NCBI GenBank assembly: GCA_047125605.1
Contig: CP138932.1
Location: 2,108,001 to 2,172,000 of the forward strand
DNA length: 64,000 nucleotides
Direction of reading: 5' to 3'
DNA from: JAKVBK01 sp022447275
GTDB lineage: Bacteria; Pseudomonadota; Alphaproteobacteria; Rhodobacterales; Rhodobacteraceae
Numbering within the stretch: the first letter of the stretch is position 1; every line of letters starts with the position of its first letter. Below, piece by piece: positions 1 through 8,829 of this stretch. A program made the translations under genes and the position numbers. The notes below the pieces were generated by a model. That model had not been told where the DNA came from. It saw only the letters and a program-made list of their open reading frames with translations, and did not search any database.

Positions 1-38
1 GAGCGGGTCTAAGGCGCCACGCGCAAGGAAGCATAAAA

Positions 39-221
39 GTGAACGTTTCGGCACCAAACAGCAATGAAGAGGCGCTCCGGTTGTACCAGGAGCTCCTCGA
101 CAGGCTGTCGACGGCTGCTGGACGGTCGCAGGCAGCGCCTATGCTGCAACTGAGGCATCTGTCCCAGACGCTCTCACACTCACAGAATTCAGCGCAAATC
201 GGCAGACCGACGATCTGCTGA
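39..221 (+). CDS. possible small protein of unknown function (60 aa)
   Basis: A GTG-initiated reading frame of 60 codons with an AAGGA element about 9 nt upstream of the start. The N-terminal half is acidic and helix-forming (NEEALRLYQELLDRL), while the C-terminal half is glutamine and serine rich. It ends about 50 nt before fadJ and could be a short leader gene or chance coding in GC-rich DNA. No family is recognised and the upstream context lies outside the window. Confidence 0.25.
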   Translation: MNVSAPNSNEEALRLYQELLDRLSTAAGRSQAAPMLQLRHLSQTLSHSQNSAQIGRPTIC

Positions 222-270
222 CCCAAAGCGCATCCACCCACACCACATCGAATGATCACGAGGACAGAAA

Positions 271-2469
271 ATGACCGATTTCACTATTGAGACCGGCCCC
301 GACGGCATCGCCACAATCACGTGGGACGTAAAGGCCAAGTCCATGAACGTCATGAGCGAAGAGGGCTTTATCGAACTAGATGGCCTGATCGACTCGGCAC
401 TGGCAGATGACGCCATCAAAGGCATCATCCTGACCTCTGGCAAGGACAGCTTTGCCGCCGGGATGGACCTGAACGTTCTTGCCAAAATGAAAGAGGATGG
501 CGGCGATGACCCGGCAGCCTCGATTTTTGCCGGCATCATGAAAATCCATGCCACCCTGCGCAAGATTGAACGCGCCGGCATGGACCCCAAGACCCTCAAA
601 GGCGGCAAGCCGATTGCCTGCGTTCTGCCGGGCACGGCGCTCGGCATTGGCCTTGAAATTCCCCTGTCCTGCCACCGGATCTTCGCCGCCGACAATCCGA
701 AGGCCAAGATTGGCCTGCCGGAGATCATGGTCGGCATCTTCCCGGGCGCAGGCGGCACGACACGCCTCGTGCGCAAGCTTGGCGCGATGAGCGCGTCCCC
801 ATTCCTGCTGGAAGGAAAGTCGCTCGCGCCCGCCAAGGCCAAGGCCGCCGGCATCATCGACGAAGTCTCCGCTGATCCCATGGCAGCGGCCCGGGAATGG
901 GTGCTGAACGCAAACGATGCAGATCTGGTAAAGCCTTGGGATGCAAAGGGCTACAAGATGCCCGGAGGCGCACCCTATCACCCCGCGGGTTTCATGACAT
1001 TTGTCGGCGCCTCCGCCATGGTCAACGGCAAGACAAAAGGTGTCTACCCGGCTGCAAAGGCGCTGCTTTCCGCCGTATACGAAGGGGCGCTGGTGCCCTT
1101 TGACACCGCACTCAAGATCGAAGCACGCTGGTTTACTTCTGTGCTGCTGAACCCGTCCTCTTCCTCGATGATCCGCTCCCTGTTCATCAACAAGGAAGCG
1201 CTCGAGAAAGGGGCCAACCGCCCTGCCGTTGAGGATCAGAAAGTCGCAAAAGTCGGCGTTCTCGGCGCCGGCATGATGGGGGCAGGCATTGCGCTTGTCT
1301 CCGCACAGGCGGGCATCGACGTTGTTCTGCTGGACCAGAACAAGGAAGCTGCCGAACGCGGCAAGGCCTATACGGCAAACTTTGCCGACAAAGGCATTAA
1401 GCGCGGCAAGACCACGCCTGAAGCGAAAGAGGCGCTGCTCTCACGCATCACCGCAACCTCCGATTATGCAGACTTGGCAGAGTGTGACCTGATCGTGGAA
1501 GCCGTGTTCGAGGATGTCAGCGTCAAGGCAGAGGTCACAAAGGCCGTTGAAGCGGTGGTCTCCGACAACTGCATCTTCGCCACGAACACCTCTACCCTGC
1601 CGATCTCGCAGCTTGCCAAGGCCTCCGTGCGCCCAGAGCAATTCATCGGCATCCACTTCTTCTCGCCCGTTGAAAAGATGCTTCTGGTTGAGATCATCAA
1701 GGGCAAGGAAACGGGCAACCGCGCCGTTGCCAAGGCGCTCGATTTCGTACGTCAGATCCGCAAGACGCCAATCGTTGTGAACGATGCCCGGTTCTTCTAC
1801 GCCAACCGGTGCATCATCCCCTACATCAATGAAGGTATCCGGATGGTCGGCGAGGGCGTGAGCCCAGTCCTGATCGAAAATGCCGCCAAACTCGTCGGCA
1901 TGCCCCTTGGGCCACTGCAACTGGTGGATGAGACGTCGATTGATCTGGGCGTCAAGATCGCGAAAGCCACCCGCGCCGCCATGGCCGACGATTATCCCGA
2001 TGGCGCCGTTGATGACGTCCTGTTCTGGATGGCCGATCAAGGCCGCATGGGCCGAAAGTCCAATTCAGGCTTCTACAGCTATGATGACAAAGGCAAGCGG
2101 CAGGGCATTTGGGAAGGCTTGGCCGCGCAATACCCGGTCAGCGACACTCAGCCAGATCTGGCCGAAGTCCAGCATCGCTTGCTCTTTGCCCAAGTGCTGG
2201 AAGCGGTGCGCGCACTCGAAGAGGGGGTGCTGACAGATATCCGCGAAGGCGACGTGGGCGCGATCCTCGGTTGGGGCTTTGCACCTTGGTCCGGTGGTCC
2301 GTTCAGCTGGCTCGACATGGTCGGCGCCCCGTGGGCAGCTGAAGTCACCGCTACGATGGCCGAAACCCATGGTGCACGGTTCGAAACACCGGCGTTGCTG
2401 GCTCAAATGGCTGAATCCGGAGAGTCCTTCTACGAACGCTTCGGCACCGGCAAAGACAAAGCAGCCTGA
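271..2469 (+). CDS. fadJ: 3-hydroxyacyl-CoA dehydrogenase / enoyl-CoA hydratase multienzyme
   Basis: Bifunctional beta-oxidation protein of 732 aa, the usual size for the FadB/FadJ alpha subunit. Residues about 1-200 form the enoyl-CoA hydratase (crotonase) domain, with the GLPEIMVGIFPGAGG block near 150-165. A Rossmann NAD-binding motif GAGMMGAG starts near residue 332, and the 3-hydroxyacyl-CoA dehydrogenase signature with catalytic His (IHFFSPVEKM) lies near 461-470. The C-terminal dehydrogenase helical domain is complete. It hydrates trans-2-enoyl-CoA and oxidises L-3-hydroxyacyl-CoA in the cytoplasm, normally with a thiolase partner that is not in this window. The ATG is preceded by a GAGGACAG ribosome-binding region. 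FadB and FadJ cannot be separated from sequence alone. Confidence 0.93.
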   Translation: MTDFTIETGPDGIATITWDVKAKSMNVMSEEGFIELDGLIDSALADDAIKGIILTSGKDSFAAGMDLNVLAKMKEDGGDDPAASIFAGIMKIHATLRKIERAGMDPKTLKGGKPIACVLPGTALGIGLEIPLSCHRIFAADNPKAKIGLPEIMVGIFPGAGGTTRLVRKLGAMSASPFLLEGKSLAPAKAKAAGIIDEVSADPMAAAREWVLNANDADLVKPWDAKGYKMPGGAPYHPAGFMTFVGASAMVNGKTKGVYPAAKALLSAVYEGALVPFDTALKIEARWFTSVLLNPSSSSMIRSLFINKEALEKGANRPAVEDQKVAKVGVLGAGMMGAGIALVSAQAGIDVVLLDQNKEAAERGKAYTANFADKGIKRGKTTPEAKEALLSRITATSDYADLAECDLIVEAVFEDVSVKAEVTKAVEAVVSDNCIFATNTSTLPISQLAKASVRPEQFIGIHFFSPVEKMLLVEIIKGKETGNRAVAKALDFVRQIRKTPIVVNDARFFYANRCIIPYINEGIRMVGEGVSPVLIENAAKLVGMPLGPLQLVDETSIDLGVKIAKATRAAMADDYPDGAVDDVLFWMADQGRMGRKSNSGFYSYDDKGKRQGIWEGLAAQYPVSDTQPDLAEVQHRLLFAQVLEAVRALEEGVLTDIREGDVGAILGWGFAPWSGGPFSWLDMVGAPWAAEVTATMAETHGARFETPALLAQMAESGESFYERFGTGKDKAA

Positions 2470-2482
2470 ACCCAATCACATG

Positions 2483-2507
2483 CTGGGCCACCGCAAGGGT
2501 GGCCCAG
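2483..2507 (+). terminator. stem-loop downstream of fadJ
   Basis: A 10-bp perfect inverted repeat (CTGGGCCACC / GGTGGCCCAG) with a 5-nt loop begins 13 nt after the fadJ stop codon. No T-tract follows, so it could be an mRNA 3'-end stabiliser or a weak terminator. Confidence 0.5.
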
Positions 2508-2589
2508 ACAAAACCCTCCTCAAGCCCGCCAGCCCGCTTTTGCTATCATCTTAGTGAAAATACTTCGGGGGAGGGCGCTCTGGCGCCAG

Positions 2590-2606
2590 GGGGCAGAGCC
2601 CCTTTT
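2590..2606. terminator. GGGGC-AGA-GCCCC hairpin with T-run
   Basis: A GC-rich hairpin with a 3-nt loop is followed directly by TTTT, between fadJ (+) and the convergent SMR gene (-). It looks like a rho-independent terminator for the rightward transcript. The GGGGGCAGAGCCCC core also resembles short repeated extragenic hairpins seen in Rhodobacteraceae, which is recollection rather than a comparison made here. Confidence 0.45.
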
Positions 2607-2669
2607 GCCGGATCAAATCAAAGCTGCACGGCTGGACCAGTTACAGAGAATACCGCGTCTTGCGATCTG

Positions 2670-2993
2670 CTATCCGGATTTTGAGACCAAATTCAGAACC
2701 AGCACGCCCGCCACGATCAGCCCCATCCCCACCCAGGCCGGCCCATCCAGCCGCTGGCCAAACGCGACGGTCCCGATCAGAGCCACAAGGGCAATCCCAA
2801 GCCCGGACCACACCGCATAGGCAATGCCCACAGGCATGGTTTTCAGCACAAGCGACAGCAAAAGCAATGAGGCCGTATACAGCGCCAAGCTGAAAGCACC
2901 CCAGCCGAGCTTCGAAAACCCATCAGACAGCTTCAGAGCAGTTGTTCCGACAACTTCCAGCGCAATCGCAGCGATGAGATACATCCAAGGCAT
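2670..2993 (-). CDS. SMR-family multidrug efflux transporter
   Basis: Small multidrug resistance protein of 107 aa, the usual family length, with four predicted hydrophobic helices. Glu13 in the first helix (IALEVVGTTALK) matches the essential Glu14 of EmrE. The GIAYAVWSGLG segment is the family signature in helix 3. Such proteins act as dimers in the inner membrane and exchange protons for cationic compounds; some relatives export guanidinium (Gdx/SugE). The sequence looks closer to the EmrE/QacE branch, but the substrate cannot be fixed. It is transcribed alone. Confidence 0.88.
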   Translation of the reverse strand: MPWMYLIAAIALEVVGTTALKLSDGFSKLGWGAFSLALYTASLLLLSLVLKTMPVGIAYAVWSGLGIALVALIGTVAFGQRLDGPAWVGMGLIVAGVLVLNLVSKSG

Positions 2994-3055
2994 AGAATAG
3001 GCCTAAACGGCCCCCGGCGTTGCTGCAAGCGAGAAAAAAATCAGCCCGTTGGCAC

Positions 3056-3706
3056 TCAAGCAGCCGTCAAACCGATCCGGGACAGATCGATCGCATCTCT
3101 GGCAATCTGCGCTTCAGTCTCCGTATCCAGTTTAGAGTACGCACGCCCGACCGGGTCCTGCAAAAGCCCGTCTACATCAAGTGGTTCGCCGGGCATGGCA
3201 GATCCTGACATAATCAGTGCGCCACCATCTGAATATACCAGCTGTTCGCTGTCAAAGGTCAGCGTCATGATCTCGACGAAACTCGTGGGCGGTTCCTGCG
3301 TTGCAATCCCGGCATCGATCAGGCTGGCCGCCGGGATGACGCAGAAGGGATCGCCTGTGATCTGTTCGGCAAGGTCGCTTTCCACAAGCAATCGCGTACC
3401 GGGCAAGGCGCGCATTCTGCACCGATTGCCCACGGCACCGGCAGGAACAACGATGGGCCAAAGCTCTGGCGGGCATTGCTCGATCGGGGTCCAAAGCAGA
3501 GACCGGCCAACGCCTGTCAGCGTCTGGGCGCCGCCATCGAATGTCAAAAGCGCATCCCCGACGGCCAGCGCCTCTACGGGGCGCCATCCACCCGGTGTGG
3601 CAACCAATGTCCCCGACACAAAGCCGCCAGTATTTGACAAGCGCGCTCCGGGAACCGGAGACGCCACAGGTGCGCGAAAAACGTTCCTTGCTCGATCCAA
3701 AAACAT
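3056..3706 (-). CDS. Hint-domain protein with altered splice nucleophile position
   Basis: A 216-aa protein with a Hedgehog/intein (Hint) type fold. The block GGFVSGTLVATPGGWRPVEA near residues 27-46 aligns with the CFAAGSQIATPNG block of the second Hint protein in this window (55474-56553). The nucleophilic Cys is Gly here, so autocatalytic cleavage is doubtful. The C-terminal part is acidic and ends in a helical segment. Hint proteins of this compact type are abundant in Rhodobacteraceae and often uncharacterised. The gene is monocistronic, facing away from the EamA gene behind it. Function is unknown. Confidence 0.7.
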   Translation of the reverse strand: MFLDRARNVFRAPVASPVPGARLSNTGGFVSGTLVATPGGWRPVEALAVGDALLTFDGGAQTLTGVGRSLLWTPIEQCPPELWPIVVPAGAVGNRCRMRALPGTRLLVESDLAEQITGDPFCVIPAASLIDAGIATQEPPTSFVEIMTLTFDSEQLVYSDGGALIMSGSAMPGEPLDVDGLLQDPVGRAYSKLDTETEAQIARDAIDLSRIGLTAA

Positions 3707-3860
3707 GACGGTTCTCCACCCAGGTTCCGACAGCGAGGCGTTAACCTCGTGTTAGCGATTAACATTGGTCAGCCAAGGCCACTTTTGGACATGATTGTGG
3801 CGAGGGTCTGGCGGATTACCTCAATTCTTGGAACCAATCAGCCGTAACTGGCAAGATTGT

Positions 3861-4817
3861 TCAGGGCCGATTGGCGTCCAGCAAAGACTTGCCGACACCG
3901 GCAGTCCCGAAGCGCAGAATCACGATGCCCGACACTAGGATCAGTGCCATCCCAGCAAGCGCGTGGGGGGCCGGGATCTGTGCCAACAACAGCCATGCCC
4001 AGACCGCCGCGAAAATCATAAAGCTGTATTCAAACCCGGCCACCACGGGCGTTGACCCAACCTTGTAGGCCTGCGTCAGCAATCCGACGCCAGCCAGCGA
4101 TCCCACGGCCTGCAAGGTGCAATAGAAGTAGAACACCGGTTGCGGGGCCGGGTTCCAGGGACGCAGGGCGAATGTCTCTGCTGACAAGCCAGGCACAACC
4201 AATAGCAGAACAAGGCCGACAGCAGAGGACACAAACATCAGGCCGAAGAACCAAAATACCAGCGTTAAGACATGCTCCTGCGCACAGACCCGCCGTGTAA
4301 GAAGGGCGCCCACAGCATAGGCAGCGCCCGCTGCGACCGGAACAACCACCCATGGGCTGCGGTCAGCGGCCCCGGGCTGCAGAATGATAAGCAGCCCGAC
4401 AAACCCCAGTGCGATGCCCACAAAGGCGCCTGGGCCCACACGCTCTCCCGGCAGCACCCAAGTGAGCAAAAGCACGAAGATCGGCGCTGTAAACAGACCG
4501 GCAACCACCTCGCTCACTGGAAAGACTGCCAGCGCCCCAAAATAAATCATCATCGACAGACCGACTGCACAACTGCGGGCGAAAACCGCTCCGTTGCTGT
4601 GCGGCAGCAGTGATATGCGCATCTTCCAAGCCAGGATGCCAATCATTGGCAGTACCATAGCCGCACGCAGAAGATGGAACTGAAACAGCCCCGAGTGCTC
4701 AGCGATGCGGGGCACCAACGCATCCACACCGCCCATGATCGCCATCGCCGCCATGACCAGAAACGGCGCCTGTGCCCCGCTCTTTCGCCCGATCCCCGGG
4801 GTCTGTTCTGGTGCCAT
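3861..4817 (-). CDS. EamA/DMT-family transporter
   Basis: The protein is about 318 aa from the chosen start at 4817 (MAPEQTPGIGRK). Upstream in-frame codons would overlap the promoter of the divergent acyl-CoA synthetase and encode non-membrane sequence. About ten hydrophobic segments form two EamA repeats typical of drug/metabolite transporters, including a GLFTAPIFVLLLTWVLPGE segment between repeats. It probably exports a small metabolite across the inner membrane; the substrate is not visible from the sequence. It diverges from the synthetase gene with a 135-bp intergenic region. Confidence 0.85.
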   Translation of the reverse strand: MAPEQTPGIGRKSGAQAPFLVMAAMAIMGGVDALVPRIAEHSGLFQFHLLRAAMVLPMIGILAWKMRISLLPHSNGAVFARSCAVGLSMMIYFGALAVFPVSEVVAGLFTAPIFVLLLTWVLPGERVGPGAFVGIALGFVGLLIILQPGAADRSPWVVVPVAAGAAYAVGALLTRRVCAQEHVLTLVFWFFGLMFVSSAVGLVLLLVVPGLSAETFALRPWNPAPQPVFYFYCTLQAVGSLAGVGLLTQAYKVGSTPVVAGFEYSFMIFAAVWAWLLLAQIPAPHALAGMALILVSGIVILRFGTAGVGKSLLDANRP

Positions 4818-4952
4818 GCGATACTCCAATCCGCAAAGGGGCAGGCGCCCCTGAAAGCCTTCATGCGGCAGGTCGGGCTGACTTGCCCTTCCCTCTTGCG
4901 CCCCGTGACGTAAATAGTGGTGCAGGCGGCACGAAATGAAAGAGGTGAGACC

Positions 4953-6581
4953 ATGGGATGGCTCGCAGATGAAACCGGGTTGGACAAGCAGCCCGCAAAC
5001 CACCTTCCTCTCACACCTCTTTCGCATTTGGATCGGGCCTTGGCCTTATACCCCCAGCGCACGGCTCTTGTTTACGGGCCAATCCGCCGGACCTACGCTG
5101 AGTATCACGCGCGCTGTACCCAGCTGGCCGCTGCGCTGGCCGCCCGGGGGATTAAGCCGGGCGATGTGGTCGCCACGATCCTGCCAAACCTACCCGCGCA
5201 GGCTGAAGCCCATTGGGGCGTGCCAGCCTGTGGTGCCGTGCTCAACACGATCAACACGCGCCTCGATCCGGCGACGGTACGCTATATCTTCGAGCACGGC
5301 GGCGCAAAGATCGTGCTGTGCGACACCGCCTTTCTCGGCCTTGCCGAACAGGCCATCGCAGAGATGACCGGCCCGCCCCCCGAAATCATCGAAGTGCCCG
5401 ACCCAATTGCCGGTTTGGCAGCGAGCGGGCGCTATCCTGCCTATGAGGACATGCTTGCGGAAGGCGACCCGGATTTTGCCTGGATATGGCCTGAGGACGA
5501 ATGGGAGTCGCTGTCGCTGAATTACACCTCAGGCACCACGGGCAAGCCTAAAGGGGTGGTTTACCACCACCGTGGCGCCACGATGAACACCTATGGTCAG
5601 GTCATTTCCTGGCGTTTGGCACTCTACCCGGTCTACCTCACCATAGTGCCATTGTTTCATTGCAACGGTTGGTGCCACACATGGATGATGCCCCTTCTGG
5701 GTGGCACCGTCGTGTGTTGTCGCGATATCACTGCAAAGGCCATCTACGATGCAATTGCGGCCGAGGGCGTAACCCATTTCGGCGGCGCCCCGATAGTGCT
5801 CAACACATTGATCCACGCGGATGCGGCAGACCGGAGCCCGTTTTCCCACACGGTTGAAGTGTTCACCGCAGGCGCCCCACCCGCCGCAGCGACGCTCAAG
5901 GCAATCGAGCCCTTGGGCTTTAACATCACACAGGTCTATGGGCTGACCGAAACCTATGGGCCCGCCTCCGAAACATTGTGGCAGCAAGATTGGGACGCTC
6001 TTCCAGAGGCCAGCCGCTATGAGTACAAGGCGCGCACGGGTGTCCGTATGCCGATGATCGAAGGCAATACCGTGCTACACCCCGAAACATTGCAACAAGT
6101 GCCGATGGATGGGGCCACACAAGGTGAGATCATGTTCCGGGGCAATGGCGTCATGAAGGGTTACTACAAAAACCCTGAGGCCACGCAGGAGGCCTTCAAA
6201 GGCGGTTGGTTCCACTCTGGCGATATCGCGTTCCAACATCCCGATGGTTACATGAAAATCTCTGATCGTGCGAAAGACATCATTATTTCCGGGGGCGAGA
6301 ACGTCTCATCGGTGGAGGTAGAAGGGGTGCTGATGGATCATCCGGCGGTTTTGCTCTGCGCGGTGGTGGCAAAGCCCGATGAGAAATGGGGCGAGGTGCC
6401 CTGCGCCTTTGTCGAGCGCACACCGGGCATGGATTTAAGTGAGCAAGATCTCATTGCCCATGCCCGATCCCACCTCGCCGGGTTCAAAACCCCGAAGGCG
6501 GTGTATTTCGAGGAACTTCCCAAGACCTCCACCGGCAAGATCCAGAAATTCGAACTGCGCAAGCGGTTCACAGCAGACTGA
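4953..6581 (+). CDS. AMP-binding acyl-CoA synthetase
   Basis: ANL-superfamily ligase of 542 aa. The ATG at 4953 is chosen because GAGGTGAG precedes it at good spacing and the protein begins there like relatives (MGWLADETGL). The ATP-binding P-loop is YTSGTTGKPKG, the adenylate-binding motif is YGLTETYGP, and the C-terminal hinge region contains SGGENVSSVEVE. The catalytic lysine motif TGKIQKFELR is at the C terminus, so the enzyme looks intact. It activates a fatty or other short-to-medium carboxylic acid to its CoA thioester. It is followed after 8 nt by acpS, suggesting co-transcription with a lipid and maturation operon. Confidence 0.88.
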   Translation: MGWLADETGLDKQPANHLPLTPLSHLDRALALYPQRTALVYGPIRRTYAEYHARCTQLAAALAARGIKPGDVVATILPNLPAQAEAHWGVPACGAVLNTINTRLDPATVRYIFEHGGAKIVLCDTAFLGLAEQAIAEMTGPPPEIIEVPDPIAGLAASGRYPAYEDMLAEGDPDFAWIWPEDEWESLSLNYTSGTTGKPKGVVYHHRGATMNTYGQVISWRLALYPVYLTIVPLFHCNGWCHTWMMPLLGGTVVCCRDITAKAIYDAIAAEGVTHFGGAPIVLNTLIHADAADRSPFSHTVEVFTAGAPPAAATLKAIEPLGFNITQVYGLTETYGPASETLWQQDWDALPEASRYEYKARTGVRMPMIEGNTVLHPETLQQVPMDGATQGEIMFRGNGVMKGYYKNPEATQEAFKGGWFHSGDIAFQHPDGYMKISDRAKDIIISGGENVSSVEVEGVLMDHPAVLLCAVVAKPDEKWGEVPCAFVERTPGMDLSEQDLIAHARSHLAGFKTPKAVYFEELPKTSTGKIQKFELRKRFTAD

Positions 6582-6589
6582 GCGCACAC

Positions 6590-7003
6590 ATGATCCTGGG
6601 CATCGGCACCGATCTGGCCAATATCGAGCGGATCGCGGGCACATTGGAACGGTTTGGCGATCGTTTCCGCAACCGCGTTTTCACAGAGACCGAACAACGC
6701 AAAGCTGAACGCCGGGCCGATACGCCCGGAACCTATGCCAAACGCTGGGCCGCCAAAGAGGCCTGCTCAAAAGCGCTTGGCACTGGCCTGCGCATGGGGA
6801 TCGCTTGGAAGGATATGTCGGTCTCGAACCTCGAAACTGGGCAGCCAGTCATGGAAGTGAGAGGCTGGGCCGCCGAACGCCTGCGGGAGATGACGCCGCC
6901 GGGGCACCACGCTGTCATCCATGTCACCCTGACCGATGACCACCCCTGGGCGCAGGCCTTTGTGGTGATCGAAGCCCTGCCCGATCCCGCGGCCAACGCG
7001 TAG
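6590..7003 (+). CDS. acpS: holo-[acyl-carrier-protein] synthase
   Basis: A 137-aa AcpS with the N-terminal GIGTDLANIERI motif, in which Asp8 binds Mg2+, and the helix motif RWAAKEACSKALGTG containing the second metal ligand Glu. It transfers 4'-phosphopantetheine from CoA to the serine of acyl carrier protein. The position upstream of lepB-rnc-era is the standard alphaproteobacterial order. The 286 nt that follow before lepB hold no convincing gene; they are GC-rich with a likely lepB promoter close to 7270. Confidence 0.95.
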   Translation: MILGIGTDLANIERIAGTLERFGDRFRNRVFTETEQRKAERRADTPGTYAKRWAAKEACSKALGTGLRMGIAWKDMSVSNLETGQPVMEVRGWAAERLREMTPPGHHAVIHVTLTDDHPWAQAFVVIEALPDPAANA

Positions 7004-7289
7004 GGGGGCGGCCTACCGCGAGGCACGCACCCATCACAGATGGGCGCACAGCCTTGTTGGGCCCGGCGCGATCCTGCGGATCGCGCACCAGTGCCTGTTC
7101 CTTTGCCTGCTCCAAGCAAAGCCAAAACAGCGCAGGCACCAAGACAGAAAGCCGCATTGCCAACCAGCCCTTGAGGCTGATCCATTACGACCCCAAAGTC
7201 CCCAACACCCAAACGCCATGCGCACGCGGCTTGACACCGGCCCTTCTAACACCGACATACCCGCCCAACGCAGCAGGGAATGAGTAGCA

Positions 7290-8087
7290 ATGGCTTCAGG
7301 CGAAACAATCACGGACAGCATCACCGAAACTGTGAAAACGGTGGTTTACGCGCTGTTGATTGCCGGGGTGTTCCGCACACTGTTCTTCCAGCCCTACTGG
7401 ATCCCCTCCGGCTCCATGAAAGACACCTTGCTGATCGGCGACTTTCTGTTCGTGAACAAGATGGCCTATGGCTATAGCCAGTACTCCTGCCCGTTCGCCG
7501 CCTGCCCCTTCATCGAGGACCGTTGGTTTGGCGAAGATCCTGAGCGCGGCGATGTGGTGGTGTTCCGGCATCCGGTGAATGGATCGGACTTCATCAAGCG
7601 CGTGGTCGGCCTGCCCGGTGACACGGTGCAGATGAAAGAAGGCCGTCTGCACATCAATGGCACCGCCCTGCCCTTCGAGCGCAATGGCAGCTTCGAGGAA
7701 ATCATGGAGCCCCAGGGCAGCGCCGGTCTGCGCCCACAGTGCAGCAATGCTCCGGTTGGCGATGGTGCCGTCTGCCTGAAAGACAAATACATCGAGACCA
7801 CTCCTGAAGGCCGCAGCTACTCCGTGCTGGACACGGCCTACAACCCGAACCGCCGTCAGGATGAAACACCGGTCTACACGGTTCCCGAGGGGCATTTCTT
7901 CTTCATCGGAGACAACCGCGACAACTCCACTGACAGCCGCGTCTCGCAACTGGCTGGCGGGGTGGGCTATGTTCCCGCGGCCAACCTGATCGGTCGGGCA
8001 GACCGGGTGATGTTCTCTTCGGCCGGCTCATCGCTGTTCTTCTTCTGGACATGGCGCGGCGACCGCCTGTTCAAGGCGATCGAGTGA
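7290..8087 (+). CDS. lepB: signal peptidase I
   Basis: A 265-aa S26A leader peptidase with one N-terminal transmembrane helix (about 17-35). The catalytic Ser42 lies in the PSGSMKDTL motif, the general-base Lys103 in FIKRVVGLPGD, and the conserved box E motif GDNRDNSTDSR is present. It removes signal peptides from exported proteins at the periplasmic face of the inner membrane. The insertion with cysteines between boxes B and D (near residues 70-72 and 150-165) is longer than in minimal forms and is common in alphaproteobacteria. Confidence 0.95.
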   Translation: MASGETITDSITETVKTVVYALLIAGVFRTLFFQPYWIPSGSMKDTLLIGDFLFVNKMAYGYSQYSCPFAACPFIEDRWFGEDPERGDVVVFRHPVNGSDFIKRVVGLPGDTVQMKEGRLHINGTALPFERNGSFEEIMEPQGSAGLRPQCSNAPVGDGAVCLKDKYIETTPEGRSYSVLDTAYNPNRRQDETPVYTVPEGHFFFIGDNRDNSTDSRVSQLAGGVGYVPAANLIGRADRVMFSSAGSSLFFFWTWRGDRLFKAIE

Positions 8088-8139
8088 GGCCGGCGCGCGC
8101 ACACAGTCCGGTGGATCGCCTCTGGTGCGAGGCGTCGGC

Positions 8140-8829
8140 ATGAAAGTGTCCAAAGAAACACGCGCCTTCGAAGCGCGCCTGGGTCACAGCTTCTCCGATG
8201 TGCGCCTGCTCCTTGAGGCGTTGACGCATCCCTCTCTGTCCGCAGAGTCACGGCCTTCGAACCAGCGGCTGGAATTCCTGGGCGACCGGGTGCTGAACCT
8301 CGCCATCGCAGAGGCCCTTTTCGAAACGTTCCCGCAGGCCAACGAAGGGGATCTTGCACCGCGCTACAATGCGCTTGTCCGCAAGGAAACCTGCGCAGAT
8401 GTCGCCCGCGCCATCGGCTTGGGCGATGTGCTGCGGGTCGGGCGGGGTGAAATGCTCAAAGGCGGGCGCAAGCGGGATGCCGGTCTGGGCGATGCCATGG
8501 AAGCCGTGATCGCTGCTGTGTATCTGGATGCCGGCTTTGACGTGGCGCGCGACCGCGTGAAAGCCCTGTGGGGCGCGCGCATTGCGCAAGTCGACAGCGC
8601 GCCGACAAATGTGAAATCTGCATTACAGGAATGGGCACAGGCCCGGGGAATGCAGCCACCTGATTACAACCTGCTGCGCACCGAAGGCCCCCCCCATGAT
8701 GCGGTGTTCACGGTGGAAGCCCTCTTGCACAATGGTGAGACCGCCCAAGCGCAGGGGAGATCCAAACGCAGCGCAGAGCAGGCCGCAGCCAAGACGCTGC
8801 TGGCCCGCATGGAGGCCCGCAATGAGTGA
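8140..8829 (+). CDS. rnc: ribonuclease III
   Basis: Double-stranded RNA endonuclease of 229 aa. The signature NQRLEFLGDRVLNL near residues 38-51 holds the catalytic Glu/Asp pair, followed by a second metal-binding GDAMEAVIAAVYLDAG segment. A C-terminal double-stranded RNA-binding domain covers about 158-225. The ATG at 8140 with GAGG seven bases upstream is preferred over the in-frame GTG at 8125. The 3' end overlaps era by 8 nt (ATGAGTGA), implying translational coupling. It processes rRNA and structured transcripts. Confidence 0.95.
   Translation: MKVSKETRAFEARLGHSFSDVRLLLEALTHPSLSAESRPSNQRLEFLGDRVLNLAIAEALFETFPQANEGDLAPRYNALVRKETCADVARAIGLGDVLRVGRGEMLKGGRKRDAGLGDAMEAVIAAVYLDAGFDVARDRVKALWGARIAQVDSAPTNVKSALQEWAQARGMQPPDYNLLRTEGPPHDAVFTVEALLHNGETAQAQGRSKRSAEQAAAKTLLARMEARNE

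Noticed and set aside
189..881. Long leftward frames antisense to fadJ
   Set aside because: They are shadows of the fadJ coding frame in GC-rich DNA; the plus-strand protein has all family motifs.
4917..4952. Upstream start for the acyl-CoA synthetase
   Set aside because: The added residues do not fit the family and the ATG at 4953 has the better ribosome-binding site.
7004..7289. Possible gene between acpS and lepB
   Set aside because: Several short frames exist on both strands, but none has a good ribosome-binding site or recognisable sequence.
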